Source of the DNA: Marmoricola sp. | GTDB lineage: Bacteria > Actinomycetota > Actinomycetes > Propionibacteriales > Nocardioidaceae | Direction: 5' to 3' | Length of the DNA stretch: 47,269 nucleotides | NCBI GenBank assembly: GCA_025965195.1 | Contig: JAOPXK010000007.1 | Coordinates: 1-47,269 of the forward strand | In this document: piece after piece, positions 8,924-17,624 of the stretch | How the letters are laid out: every line of letters begins with the position of its first letter | Position numbering within the stretch: the first letter of the stretch is position 1 | Notes under the pieces: generated by a model | Told to the model about the DNA's origin: nothing | Seen by the model: the letters and a program-made list of their open reading frames with translations, nothing else | Database searches by the model: none | Translations under genes and position numbers: made by a program

Positions 8924-10402
8924 TCAGGCGGCCGCGGCGACCTCGTCCGGCTCGTCGTCCACGACAGGTGTGGTCGGGCCGGAGACCCGGGCCGGAAGCA
9001 GTACCGCGAACGCAAGCACGACCAGGCAGAGCGCCGCGCTGACAGCGAAGGCCCACTTCATGCCACCGAGAGCTGCCGCCGTCGTGCTCGCGCCACCTGC
9101 CAGCAGCGAGGTCGACCTGGCGGTCATGATCGTCACGACCAGTGCCGTGCCCATCGCGCCGGCGACCTGCTGGACGGTGCCGAGCACTGAGCTGCCGTGT
9201 GAGTAGAGCTGTGGCGGCAGTGCGCCCAGACCGATCGTGAAGACCGGCGTGAAGATCATCGCGAGGGCAACCATCAAGGTCACGTGGATCACCAGGATCA
9301 ACCAGGTCGGTGTCGTGGCGGTGAGGAACACGAGCGCCGCCATCGCGACGAAGAGGCCGATGACACCCGGGATGACCAGCACTCGTGCGCCGTGGGCGTC
9401 GTACAGCTTGCCGACGCGTGGTCCGAGCAGACCCATCGCCAGACCACCGGGCATCACCAGCATCCCGGTCGCCAGCGGACTCATCCCGCGGACGTTCTGG
9501 AGGTAGAGCTGAAGCAGGATCATCGAGCCGAGCATCGCCATGAACGCGACAGCCATCACGCCGAGCGAGAGCGAGAAGGTCCGCAGCTTGAGGGTGCGGA
9601 GGTCGAGCAGCGGGGTGTTGGTGCGCTGCAGCAGGATCTGACGCCAGACGAAGAGGCCGATACCGAGGACGCCGAGCACCAGCACCACCACGGCTGTCCC
9701 GCGCCGGCCGTTGGAGCCGATCTCGCTGAGGCCGTAGACCAGACCGCCGAAGCCGATCGCGGCAATGACCACGCTCAACCAGTCGACACTCGACACGACG
9801 GGCTCACCCACGTTGCGCAGCTTTCGCAGACCGACCACCGCGATGCCACCGGCGATCGGCAGCACCACCAGGAAGATCCAGCGCCACGACAGCGACTGGA
9901 GGACCAGTCCCGACACGGCCGGGCCGAGCGCGGGAGCGACGGACATGGCCAGCGTGACGTTGCCCATCACCTTGCCGCGGTCCTTCTCCGGCACGACCGC
10001 CATCACGGTGGTCATCAGCAGCGGCATCATCACCGCGGTGCCGCTCGCCTGGACGACGCGGGCCACGAGCAGGATCGGGAAGGCCCAGGCGCACGCCGCG
10101 AGGATCGTGCCGGTGCAGAACAGTCCCATCGCGACGCCGAACGCGGATCTGGTGCTCACCCGTTGCAGGAACCAGCCGGTGATCGGGATGACGACCGCCA
10201 TCGTCAGCATGAAGACCGTCGAGAGCCACTGCGCCGCCGTTGCGCCGACGTTGAAGTCGACCATCAGGCGCGGGATCGCGTTGATCATGATGGTCTCGTT
10301 GAGGATCACCACGAAGGTCGCCGCGACGAGCCAGCGCAGCACGCCGTAGTCCGGGGCGGGAGCAGTCTCCTGAGTGGTCGCCTCAGCGGCAGGGGTGGTC
10401 AT
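8924..10402 (-). CDS. MFS multidrug efflux transporter, DHA2 (EmrB/QacA) type
   Basis: A 492-residue inner-membrane drug:H+ antiporter. The opening helix LRWLVAATFVVILNETIMINAIPRL carries the N-terminal signature of the DHA2 family, and about 14 hydrophobic segments can be counted, as usual for EmrB/QacA pumps. The ATG at 10402 was chosen because AAGGAC lies just upstream. It converges on the TetR gene, 31 bp away. A short AT-rich inverted repeat at 10465-10484 lies upstream. Substrate unknown. Confidence 0.9.
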   Translation of the reverse strand: MTTPAAEATTQETAPAPDYGVLRWLVAATFVVILNETIMINAIPRLMVDFNVGATAAQWLSTVFMLTMAVVIPITGWFLQRVSTRSAFGVAMGLFCTGTILAACAWAFPILLVARVVQASGTAVMMPLLMTTVMAVVPEKDRGKVMGNVTLAMSVAPALGPAVSGLVLQSLSWRWIFLVVLPIAGGIAVVGLRKLRNVGEPVVSSVDWLSVVIAAIGFGGLVYGLSEIGSNGRRGTAVVVLVLGVLGIGLFVWRQILLQRTNTPLLDLRTLKLRTFSLSLGVMAVAFMAMLGSMILLQLYLQNVRGMSPLATGMLVMPGGLAMGLLGPRVGKLYDAHGARVLVIPGVIGLFVAMAALVFLTATTPTWLILVIHVTLMVALAMIFTPVFTIGLGALPPQLYSHGSSVLGTVQQVAGAMGTALVVTIMTARSTSLLAGGASTTAAALGGMKWAFAVSAALCLVVLAFAVLLPARVSGPTTPVVDDEPDEVAAAA

Positions 10403-10464
10403 CCGGTGTCCTTCACGGGGGTCGGGGCGGTCGCACGTCGTCGTCATGAACATTGGACTCCACC

Positions 10465-10484
10465 ACCGACAGAAAATAATCGGT
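10465..10484. promoter_or_regulatory. AT-rich inverted repeat upstream of the MFS pump
   Basis: ACCGA and TCGGT flank a 10-bp spacer holding AGAAAATAA, strikingly AT-rich for this genome, about 63 bp before the pump start. It could be a repressor site; the arms are short, so this is weak. Confidence 0.3.
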
Positions 10485-10545
10485 CGAGCACAGCCTGACC
10501 GTTGCGCTGCCTTGCTGACAACCGGATTTCGGGCGTCGTCGAGCC

Positions 10546-11304
10546 CTACGTCGGACGGATCGTCAGGTCGGGAATCGTCGCGTCTCGCGGCAGGTCGAGC
10601 ACATGCAGGATCGCGTCCGCGACCGTCTCGGGCCGGATCCAGCGGGAGGCATCGTAGGTATTGCCCTCCTGCTCGTGCATCTTCTCCTGCATCGGCGTCG
10701 CCGTCCGGCTCGGAAAGATCGTCGTGACCCGTACGCCGTTCGCGGCCTCCTCCGCGCGAAGCGCATCGGCGAGCGCCCGGAGGCCGAACTTCGACGCGGC
10801 GTATGCCGACCAGCTGGCGTTGGCGACCAGGCCCGCCGAGGAGTTCACGAACACGACAGTGCCCCTGGCGTTGCGAAGCGCGGGAAGCAATCCCTGCGTC
10901 AGCACGGCGGGCGCGGTGAGGTTGACCGCCAGCTGGTGCTGCCACTGGGGCAGATCGAACTCCGCAACGGTGTCGAGCTCGACGACCCCGGCGACGTGGA
11001 TCAGCGAGTCGATCCGGTCGAGCTTCGGCGCGCCGGGCCCCGAGCCCACGAGGCTCGCACCGAACTCCGCGACCGCCTCCGCGTCGGCCAGGTCGACCAC
11101 GACCACCTGCTCGAAGCCCGGGTGGTCGCCGAGCTCCGGGTGCTGCCCGACGACGGCCCGCAGCTGTTCGGCGATCGGGTCGATGCGTTCCTCGGAGTGC
11201 ACCAGCACGATCAGCCGGTCACCGCGCGCGACCAAGCTCTGCGCGACCGCCAGGCCGATGCCGGAGGAGGCACCCGTGATGACGTGAGTCTTCGGCTCGG
11301 TCAT
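10546..11304 (-). CDS. Short-chain dehydrogenase/reductase
   Basis: A 252-residue SDR-family NAD(P)-dependent oxidoreductase. It has the classical N-terminal TGASSGIG nucleotide-binding motif at about residues 10-17, the NSSAG catalytic-serine region and the YAASK catalytic tetrad. An acidic/basic stretch after the second strand (VHSEERID) leaves coenzyme preference unclear. GAGGA precedes the ATG at 8 nt. It lies between the FAD oxidoreductase and the MFS gene, all on the same strand, so the three could share a transcript. Substrate not predictable. Confidence 0.9.
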   Translation of the reverse strand: MTEPKTHVITGASSGIGLAVAQSLVARGDRLIVLVHSEERIDPIAEQLRAVVGQHPELGDHPGFEQVVVVDLADAEAVAEFGASLVGSGPGAPKLDRIDSLIHVAGVVELDTVAEFDLPQWQHQLAVNLTAPAVLTQGLLPALRNARGTVVFVNSSAGLVANASWSAYAASKFGLRALADALRAEEAANGVRVTTIFPSRTATPMQEKMHEQEGNTYDASRWIRPETVADAILHVLDLPRDATIPDLTIRPT

Positions 11305-11362
11305 CAGCGGGTCCTCGTTCTGGTGGCGTCGTTGGCTGGACTGCCCGACCGAGGCTAGCCGG

Positions 11363-12580
11363 TCACGCGCCGTGGGCCACCGTGGCTGCGCCCAGGATCG
11401 CCCCGATGTTCTCCTCCGAGAAGAACGCGACCGGCGACAGCGTTCCTGCGTTCACGCTGACGAAACCGTCCATCGCCTCGCGGTTGCCCGCCACCGCTCC
11501 CAGCAGCTGCTGCATCTCCGGCGGCGGTGGCTCGAGGGTGGCCAACTGCGTGGTGAACTCATAGAGCGGCAGCATTTCCTCGTCGCGCGCCCGGTGCCAG
11601 GCTGCCATGGCCGCGTCATACGTCGACCGCTCCCGCAGCCAGTCGTCGACCGCACTCGAGCACTGTTCCGCGTCCCGGAAGGCGTCGCAGATCCCCTGCG
11701 CGGTGATGGGGTCCTTGTTGTAGCCCGCGTCGCCCACGAGGGCCCAGCCGTTGCCGTAGGGCGTCCGGAAGAAGTTGGGCACCGCGCCTCCGAGAAACTC
11801 CTCGACCCGCTCGGCCGCCTTCACCCGTGCCGCGAACTCGGGCGCGAGCTCGAGCGTGGCGAGGAAGTTGCCCTCGACGTCCTGCTTGTACTCACCACTC
11901 TGGCGGTAGGGCCAGCCGACGACGACCATCGTCAGCCCGTCATTCGTCGGTGCCGCCGCGAACCCCCGGTCGGGCCGGATGTAGATCTCGAACCCGTCGG
12001 TGGGGAGCCCGCGGAAGTAGGTGTAGAAGCTCCACAGCAACCTCTCCTTCTGGTGGTACGCCGGCGCGGCGACCGCCTTGGCGACATGGCTGTTGCGGCC
12101 GTCCGCCCCGATCACGAGGCGCGCGGTGAGCAGCTCCTGGTCCCCGTCACCACTGTGCCCACGGACACCGACGACCCGGTCGCCGTCCATCGCGATCTCG
12201 TCCACGTTGAATCCCTCCCGGACCTCGGCACCGGCCTCGGCTGCAGCGTCGACGAGGATCTTGTCCAGCACGACCCGTCGGGGGGCATATCCCGTCGTGT
12301 TCCCTGCCACCGGCCGCGTCGTGCCGCTGATCGTGAAGTGCCCGAAGTCGAACGAGTAGCTCTCGATCGGTGGGCAGCCGGTCGCGACGACGCGGTCCAG
12401 CAACCCCCAGCGCTCCAGCGCCGCGACGCCAGGGGCATGGATCACGTGGGTCGAAAGGGTGTCGCTCGGGAAGGTCGCCCGGTCGACGACCAGCACCCGA
12501 TGGCCATTGCGGGCGAGCAGCATTGCGGTGGTCGAGCCGGCACACCGCGCACCCACCACGATCACGTCATAGTCGGTCAT
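11363..12580 (-). CDS. FAD-dependent oxidoreductase (PHBH/geranylgeranyl-reductase fold)
   Basis: A 405-residue flavoprotein. The N-terminus has the dinucleotide-binding motif DVIVVGARCAGSTTAMLLAR with a modified glycine motif; GADGRNS and the second FAD motif VGDAGYNKDPITAQG follow at about residues 160 and 280. This is the p-hydroxybenzoate hydroxylase-like fold shared by monooxygenases, halogenases and prenyl reductases. No halogenase WxWxIP motif is seen. The start at 12580 was chosen because GGAGG lies 6 nt upstream; an earlier in-frame start would bury it. The LuxR-type regulator gene lies upstream on the same strand. Confidence 0.85.
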   Translation of the reverse strand: MTDYDVIVVGARCAGSTTAMLLARNGHRVLVVDRATFPSDTLSTHVIHAPGVAALERWGLLDRVVATGCPPIESYSFDFGHFTISGTTRPVAGNTTGYAPRRVVLDKILVDAAAEAGAEVREGFNVDEIAMDGDRVVGVRGHSGDGDQELLTARLVIGADGRNSHVAKAVAAPAYHQKERLLWSFYTYFRGLPTDGFEIYIRPDRGFAAAPTNDGLTMVVVGWPYRQSGEYKQDVEGNFLATLELAPEFAARVKAAERVEEFLGGAVPNFFRTPYGNGWALVGDAGYNKDPITAQGICDAFRDAEQCSSAVDDWLRERSTYDAAMAAWHRARDEEMLPLYEFTTQLATLEPPPPEMQQLLGAVAGNREAMDGFVSVNAGTLSPVAFFSEENIGAILGAATVAHGA

Positions 12581-12652
12581 CAGATCCTCCAGGAGTCGCT
12601 GTGGAGCTCTCACACTGCTCCGTGGACGACGTCGGCGGATCGGTGAACTCCC

Positions 12653-14302
12653 CTATTCGGGACCCGGCTTGCGGCGTACGACGTACGCCGCGGCCTCGGC
12701 CCGGGTGCGCAGCCCGAGCTTCGAGAGCACGTTGCCGACGTGGTGCTCGACGGTCTTGCGGGAGATGAAGAGTCGCTCGGCGATCTCGGGGTTGCTCAGC
12801 CCGCGGCCGAGCAGCTCGAGGATCTCGACCTCGCGCCTGGTCAGGCCGTCCGCATCGTCGCCGCGAGTCGTGGGGACCCGGACGCCGAGCGAGCGCAGCA
12901 GGGCGGACGCCGCGTCGAAGTAGCGGGCCGCGCGCAGCTGCTCGAAGCCGCTCAGCGCTGCCCGGGCTTCGCGGATCGCCACCTCGGGGCGATCCTTCAC
13001 GGAGGCTGCGGCGAGCTCGAGGTGGCTGCGCGCGGACTCCAGTGGGAGCAGTGCCCGGCCAAAGCCTTCGATGGCGTCGCGCAGGAACCCCTCGGCATCA
13101 CCGGTTCCCGTCGCCAAGGCGACCCGACCGCGTGCGAGGGCGACCATCGCCTCCAGGTGGCCTGAGGGATGGGCATCCGCGCAGGCGCCCATGGCCTCGG
13201 CGGCCGCCGCCGCGTCGCTCAGCCGGTCATCTGCAAGGTTCAGGTCGACCAGCAGCGCGAGCAGCGGAACGGTGTTGGTGCTCGCCGGGTCGGCGCCTCG
13301 CAGAGCGTGCTCCAAGATCTCACGGGCGCGTCCGGTCTCACCCTTGGCGAGGTGGAGGGCCGTCAGGGGCCGCACGGTGTCGTCGTCGACGGGCAGATTG
13401 CTCAGCAGCTGCTCGGCCTCCTCGAGCCGGCCCTGCCGAACCCGCAGGTCCGCGAGACGCGCGATCGCACCCGACTTCAGCGTGCGCCGGCCGACCGTCC
13501 ACAGCCGGACCGCCTCGGTCAGCGCCGCCTCCGCCTCGGCCCACCTTCCGGCCGCAATCAGCACGCCACCGAAGTGGGTGTGGCAGTACGCCGCGACGGC
13601 AGGCAGGTTTCGTCGTACGGCGAGAGTCTCGCCGACCCGGATCCACTGCTCCGCCCGGTCGACATCCTGCGCCCGCTCGCAGGCCGAGAAGAGCTGGCAG
13701 AAGATCTCCTCAACGACGAACCAGTCCTCGACCTCGCCGCCGGCAACGGCAGCGAGGGCTTCGTCGAGCAGGAGCATGCCCTCCTCGACCCGGTCACCGT
13801 GCACCAGGCTCGCGCCGTAGTAGGCGAGGGTGGCAAACGTCAGGTCGGCGTCGTTCGTCGCGCGACCGCGTTCGAGCGCCATGCCGAACCGCTGCTCCTT
13901 GAGAGCCCGGTTGGCCTCGAACATGCCCTGGCTGAGCGCGACCCAGCCCTGCTCCCGGGGGTCGTCGACGTCATCGAGGAGATGCTGCGCGCGGGCGATC
14001 CAGCCGCCCGCGATCGCCCAGTCGCCGACCACGGTGCCGTAGAGGCAGCCCAGGGTTCGCGCCGTCCGCACTGCACCGGCCCCGTCCCCGATGGTCCGGT
14101 AGCCCGCGAAGGCCTGCTCGTACCGGTCGATCGCCTTCAGCGAGTCCTGGCCCAGGTAGAACGCGCCGGCCAGGCCCTCCAGGGCAGCCGCGCGCGAGCC
14201 GGTCTCGAGAGCATCCGTGAACGCACCCCGTGCCGCGTCGGCGTCGCCTCTCTTCAGCGCCGCCCGGCCCTCCGACATCAGATCGTCGACGATGGCGTCC
14301 AC
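12653..14302 (-). CDS. LuxR-family regulator with TPR-like sensor region
   Basis: A 549-residue transcription regulator. Residues 1-470 are a long all-helical, Ala/Leu/Glu-rich repeat region of the tetratricopeptide kind (for example GDADAARGAFTDALETGSRAA). The C-terminal 65 residues are a LuxR/GerE helix-turn-helix (LTRREVEILELLGRGLSNPE; SRKTVEHHVGNVLSKLGL). There is no P-loop ATPase, so this is not a full LAL/MalT protein. The start is GTG, with CAGGAT 7 nt upstream. Position between an alcohol dehydrogenase-like gene and a flavoenzyme, all on the minus strand, suggests it may control these, but no operator is obvious. Confidence 0.85.
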   Translation of the reverse strand: MDAIVDDLMSEGRAALKRGDADAARGAFTDALETGSRAAALEGLAGAFYLGQDSLKAIDRYEQAFAGYRTIGDGAGAVRTARTLGCLYGTVVGDWAIAGGWIARAQHLLDDVDDPREQGWVALSQGMFEANRALKEQRFGMALERGRATNDADLTFATLAYYGASLVHGDRVEEGMLLLDEALAAVAGGEVEDWFVVEEIFCQLFSACERAQDVDRAEQWIRVGETLAVRRNLPAVAAYCHTHFGGVLIAAGRWAEAEAALTEAVRLWTVGRRTLKSGAIARLADLRVRQGRLEEAEQLLSNLPVDDDTVRPLTALHLAKGETGRAREILEHALRGADPASTNTVPLLALLVDLNLADDRLSDAAAAAEAMGACADAHPSGHLEAMVALARGRVALATGTGDAEGFLRDAIEGFGRALLPLESARSHLELAAASVKDRPEVAIREARAALSGFEQLRAARYFDAASALLRSLGVRVPTTRGDDADGLTRREVEILELLGRGLSNPEIAERLFISRKTVEHHVGNVLSKLGLRTRAEAAAYVVRRKPGPE

Positions 14303-14329
14303 ACAGCCGATCCTGCCACGGTGGACCGG

Positions 14330-15298
14330 TCAGCGGGTGAACACGATCTTCCCGAAGACGTCGCCCGAGGCCATGGCGGCAAAGCCGTCGCGGGCCTGGT
14401 CCATCGGAATGCTGCGGTCGATCAGCGGGCGGGCACCGGAGGCGTCGAGGAGGTTCACCAGCCCGGCGAGCTCTCCGGAGGTGCCCATCGTCGAGCCGAT
14501 GATCCGCAGCTGCAGGAAGAAGATCCGGGTCAGCTCGGCGTCATCGAGGTTCGGCCCGGACGTCGTACCGGAGATGACGATCGCACCGCCGGGACGCAGC
14601 GCGCGGATCGAGTGCGACCAGGTGGCACGACCGACGGTCTCCATCACGGCATCAACCTTGACAGGCAGCCGGGCGCCGGACTCGAAGACCTCGTGAGCGC
14701 CAATCTCCAACGCACGTTGACGTTTCGTCTCGTCGCGGCTGGTCGCCAGCACCTTCAGCCCACCCGCACGGGCGAGCGTGATGAGTGCGGTCGCGACTCC
14801 TCCACCGGCACCCTGGACGAGGACGGTGTCGCCGGCCTTGAGGTTGCCCTGGGTGAAGAGCATCCGGTACGCCGTCAGCCAGGCGGTCGGCAGACACGCT
14901 GCTTCCTCGAAGGAAAGCGAGGCAGGCTTCGGGATCACGTTGCGCGTCGGCACGACCACCTTGTCGGCGAAGGTGCCCTGGTGGCGCTCACTGAGCAGCG
15001 ACCGCTTCGGGTCGAGGGTCTCGTCACCGGTCCAGGACGGATCACTGATCACCGCGTGTACGACGACCTCGTTGCCGTCCTCGTCGTACCCCGCCGCGTC
15101 ACAGCCAAGGATCATCGGCAGCGCTTCCTGGCGGAGCCCGACGCCCCGCAGCGACCAGAGGTCGTGGTGGTTGAGGGACGCGGCCTTGACGGTGACCGTC
15201 GTCCAGCCGTCAGGGGCGACCGGGTCGGGGCGCTCCCCGATCACGAGTCCGGACAGGGGATCTTCGGTCGAGAAGCTCTCGGCGTACACAGCGAACAT
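14330..15298 (-). CDS. Zinc-independent alcohol dehydrogenase / quinone oxidoreductase-like protein (MDR)
   Basis: A 322-residue medium-chain dehydrogenase/reductase. It has a GroES-like N-terminal domain (SLNHHDLWSLRG; ILGCDAAG) and a Rossmann domain with VLVQGAGGGVATALITLARA at about residues 148-168. The catalytic and structural zinc cysteines of true alcohol dehydrogenases are not present in the usual places, so it is more like quinone oxidoreductase or enoyl-reductase types. TAGGGT lies 7 nt before the ATG. A long inverted repeat (15324-15371) lies upstream. Substrate unknown. Confidence 0.87.
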   Translation of the reverse strand: MFAVYAESFSTEDPLSGLVIGERPDPVAPDGWTTVTVKAASLNHHDLWSLRGVGLRQEALPMILGCDAAGYDEDGNEVVVHAVISDPSWTGDETLDPKRSLLSERHQGTFADKVVVPTRNVIPKPASLSFEEAACLPTAWLTAYRMLFTQGNLKAGDTVLVQGAGGGVATALITLARAGGLKVLATSRDETKRQRALEIGAHEVFESGARLPVKVDAVMETVGRATWSHSIRALRPGGAIVISGTTSGPNLDDAELTRIFFLQLRIIGSTMGTSGELAGLVNLLDASGARPLIDRSIPMDQARDGFAAMASGDVFGKIVFTR

Positions 15299-15305
15299 GT
15301 GACCG

Positions 15306-15311
15306 ACCCTA
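15306..15311 (-). promoter_or_regulatory. -10 hexamer of the MDR gene
   Basis: On the minus strand TAGGGT lies 7 nt before the ATG at 15298; no Shine-Dalgarno is present, so a leaderless message is predicted. Confidence 0.5.
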
Positions 15312-15323
15312 GCGAGCCTGGGC

Positions 15324-15371
15324 GGACGTCATACGACGTGGTCGCCCCGACCGCCGGGGGGTATGACGTCC
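15324..15371. repeat. 11-bp perfect inverted repeat between malic enzyme and MDR genes
   Basis: GGACGTCATAC (15324-15334) is inversely repeated at 15361-15371 around a 26-nt loop that contains CCCC/GGGG. It starts 12 bp after the malic enzyme stop and just upstream of the MDR promoter. It could be a malic enzyme terminator without a T-run, or a regulator site pair. Confidence 0.45.
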
Positions 15372-15383
15372 CGGAAGGAGGAG

Positions 15384-16580
15384 TCAGCGGCGGGCGACAC
15401 CGTCGCGCCGAGCCGCTTCGGCAACCGCGGCGGCAACCGTGGGACCGACGCGCGGGTCGAACGGCGACGGGATGATCAGGTCCTCGCTGGCCTCGTCGGC
15501 CACCATCGCGGCGAGCGCGTTGGCGGCAGCGAGCTTCATGCCCTCGGTGATCGCGGTCGCGCGAGCATCGAACGCACCCCGGAAGATGCCGGGGAACGCG
15601 AGCACATTGTTGATCTGGTTCGGGAAGTCCGAGCGACCGGTCGCCACCACGCGGGCGTACTTGTGGGCGATGTCGGGGTGCACCTCGGGCATCGGGTTGG
15701 CCAGCCCGAAGATGATCGCGTCTGCCGCCATCGAAGCGACAACCTCCTCGGGCACGGTGCCACCGGAGACGCCGATGAAGACATCCGCGCCAATCATCAC
15801 GTCGGCGAGCTTCCCGATGCGACCGGTCCGGTCAGCGGTGTCCTCGGCGAGGGCCCGCTTCGACGGGTTCAGGTCGGCGCGCGCGGAGTGGATCACACCA
15901 GTGCGGTCGACAACCGCGATGTCACGGATGCCGGCGGCGAGAAGGATCCGGGTGACCGCGACACCTGCCGCGCCAGCACCGGAGATGACCACGCGAGTGG
16001 TCTCCATCAGCCGGCCGGTGATCCGCAGCGCGTTCTCCAGCGCGGCGAGGACGACCACCGCCGTGCCGTGCTGGTCGTCGTGGAAGATCGGGATGTCGAG
16101 GCGCTGCTTGAGCTTCTCCTCGATCTCGAAGCACCGCGGCGCCGAGATGTCCTCGAGGTTGATGCCACCGAAGCTCGGCGCCAGCCGGACCACGGTCTCC
16201 ACGATCTCGTCGACGTCCTTGGTGTCCAGGCAGATCGGGATCGCGTCGACCCCACCGAACTGCTTGAACAGCACGGCCTTGCCCTCCATCACCGGCATCG
16301 CGGCCCTCGGGCCGATGTCGCCGAGCCCGAGCACGGCGGTGCCGTCGGTGACGACCGCGACGGTGTTCGAGACCCAGGTGTAGTCGTCGGCGAGCGACGG
16401 GTCCTCGGCAATGGCCTCACAGACCCGGGCAACGCCGGGCGTGTAGGCCATCGAGAGCTCCGCGCGACCGCTGAGGGAGACCGTCGAGGCGATCTCCATC
16501 TTTCCCCCCGCGTGCAGCGCGAAGATCGGGTCCTCGGCGCGGGGATTGTGCAGGTCGGGCAGGGCGTCAGATGCAACCAT
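15384..16580 (-). CDS. NAD(P)-dependent malic enzyme
   Basis: A 398-residue enzyme for oxidative decarboxylation of malate to pyruvate, linking the TCA cycle to gluconeogenesis and supplying reducing power. The N-terminal malic domain has SMAYTPGVARVCEAI and the metal/substrate region DDQHGTAVVVLAALENAL; the Rossmann domain begins VVISGAGAAGVAVTRILL. The length matches the short bacterial malic enzymes without a phosphotransacetylase domain. The ATG at 16580 was chosen from usual family length; no strong ribosome site is visible and an in-frame upstream start at 16703 would add an unlikely 41-residue extension. Coenzyme preference not decided. Confidence 0.93.
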   Translation of the reverse strand: MVASDALPDLHNPRAEDPIFALHAGGKMEIASTVSLSGRAELSMAYTPGVARVCEAIAEDPSLADDYTWVSNTVAVVTDGTAVLGLGDIGPRAAMPVMEGKAVLFKQFGGVDAIPICLDTKDVDEIVETVVRLAPSFGGINLEDISAPRCFEIEEKLKQRLDIPIFHDDQHGTAVVVLAALENALRITGRLMETTRVVISGAGAAGVAVTRILLAAGIRDIAVVDRTGVIHSARADLNPSKRALAEDTADRTGRIGKLADVMIGADVFIGVSGGTVPEEVVASMAADAIIFGLANPMPEVHPDIAHKYARVVATGRSDFPNQINNVLAFPGIFRGAFDARATAITEGMKLAAANALAAMVADEASEDLIIPSPFDPRVGPTVAAAVAEAARRDGVARR

Positions 16581-16668
16581 GGGGGCTGGACTTTCTCGTG
16601 TACGGCGGGGGGTCAGGAAACTGGCTTCGGCGGCTGCAACACCGGCCTTGATTAGCCCGTGGAACCAC

Positions 16669-16702
16669 TGGAACGGGGGGTGACCCAAGCCCCATCGTTC
16701 CA
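16669..16702 (-). terminator. Hairpin downstream of sodX
   Basis: TGGAACG and CGTTCCA (16669-16675, 16696-16702) enclose a GGGG/CCCC inner stem, 60 bp after the sodX stop. There is no T-run. CGTTCC also pairs with GGAACG at 16709-16714, so alternative folds are possible. The rest of the 181-bp gap 16581-16761 shows nothing else clear. Confidence 0.35.
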
Positions 16703-16761
16703 CAACCCGGAACGCTCACCCAACCGATCCCCAGCAATGTGGCCGACCTGACATCCGGCGT

Positions 16762-17076
16762 TCACACCTTCAGCGCGGGCCGTGGCCAGAGCCGGCCGAG
16801 CACCACACCGAGTACGTCGTCCCGGGCAATTGCCCCCACGGACCACGAGTCGATGCCCTCGTCGGGGTTGTCGCGCGAGACCCAGAAGCCGTCCGCGTCC
16901 ACCAGCGTCACCCGCTTCACCACGATCACGCCGCCCGGAAAGCGGGCCACCACCACCTGGCCGATCCGCGGGTTGGCGCCGTACCTCACCACCAGGCGAT
17001 CGCCGTCTCTCAGCGTCGGCAGCATCGAGCGCCCCCGGACCACGGCAAGACCGAGTCGCGGCAGCTGCCTTCTCAT
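16762..17076 (-). CDS. sodX: Nickel superoxide dismutase maturation protease (SodX, S26-like)
   Basis: A 104-residue serine protease of the signal-peptidase (S24/S26) fold, lacking a membrane anchor. The catalytic serine is S17 in GRSMLPTL and the general-base lysine is K54 in VVKRV. Its partner gene, sodN, is divergent 134 bp away and encodes a pre-protein whose leader must be cut before His15; this pairing is the known arrangement for NiSOD maturation. GGAGG lies 10 nt before the ATG at 17076 and 4 nt before an in-frame GTG at 17082, so either start is possible. It could be mistaken for a generic signal peptidase, but size and context favour SodX. Confidence 0.9.
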   Translation of the reverse strand: MRRQLPRLGLAVVRGRSMLPTLRDGDRLVVRYGANPRIGQVVVARFPGGVIVVKRVTLVDADGFWVSRDNPDEGIDSWSVGAIARDDVLGVVLGRLWPRPALKV

Positions 17077-17121
17077 CCGCACGTCGCCTCCATGTAATGC
17101 ACCCGGGGACGCCGGGTAGTG

Positions 17122-17136
17122 TCGCAGGTGTTGCGA
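17122..17136. promoter_or_regulatory. Inverted repeat between sodX and sodN, possible Nur site
   Basis: TCGCA-N5-TGCGA lies midway between the two divergent genes. NiSOD genes in Streptomyces are repressed by the nickel-dependent Fur homologue Nur, whose box has GCA/TGC halves with a 5-bp spacer. The match is partial. Confidence 0.35.
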
Positions 17137-17210
17137 TTTCACCACCACAGCAGCATTTCAAGAGCACAACACAACTGCACATGACCACCCCTGAGAGAGG
17201 ACGAAACCGG

Positions 17211-17612
17211 ATGTTCAGGCAACTGTTCGCCCCGACGATTGAGGTTCAGGCGCACTGCGACCTGCCTTGTGGCGTCTACGACCCGGCCCAGGCTCGGATC
17301 GAGGCCGAGTCGATCAAGGCCATCATCGGCAAGCTGGCCGACAACGACGATCCCGACTTCCGCACCCGCGCGGTGCTCATCAAGGAGCAGCGCTCCGAGC
17401 TCGTCAAGCACCACCTCTGGGTGCTGTGGACCGACTACTTCAAGCCGCCCCACTTCGAGAAGTACCCGCAGCTGCACACGCTCGTCAACGACGCCACCAA
17501 GCTCGCCGGTGCCACCGGCACCAAGGGCTCAATGGATGCCGACGTGGCCGACCAGCTGCTCGCGAAGATCGACGAAATCGCAGAGATCTTCTGGGAGACC
17601 AAGAAGGCCTGA
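17211..17612 (+). CDS. sodN: Nickel-containing superoxide dismutase precursor
   Basis: A 133-residue precursor of the cytoplasmic NiSOD that converts superoxide to oxygen and peroxide. A 14-residue leader (MFRQLFAPTIEVQA) is followed by the nickel hook HCDLPCGVYDPAQARIEAES: after cleavage His1, Cys2 and Cys6 ligate the nickel. The mature length of 119 residues fits the four-helix family. The ATG at 17211 follows AGAGGA at a good distance; an in-frame ATG at 17181 would lengthen the leader. Nickel-dependent control is expected. A tandem 64-bp repeat begins 12 bp after the stop. Confidence 0.97.
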   Translation: MFRQLFAPTIEVQAHCDLPCGVYDPAQARIEAESIKAIIGKLADNDDPDFRTRAVLIKEQRSELVKHHLWVLWTDYFKPPHFEKYPQLHTLVNDATKLAGATGTKGSMDADVADQLLAKIDEIAEIFWETKKA

Positions 17613-17624
17613 ACGAAGTGAGGG

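Noticed and set aside
9284..15475. Long open frames on the plus strand opposite the MFS, SDR, FAD, LuxR, MDR and malic enzyme genes
   Set aside because: High GC content leaves few stops; the translations are Arg/His/Pro-rich or low in recognisable motifs, while the minus-strand genes have clear family signatures.
16581..16703. N-terminal extension of malic enzyme to 16703
   Set aside because: It would add 41 residues unlike the family, and the hairpin DNA lies there.
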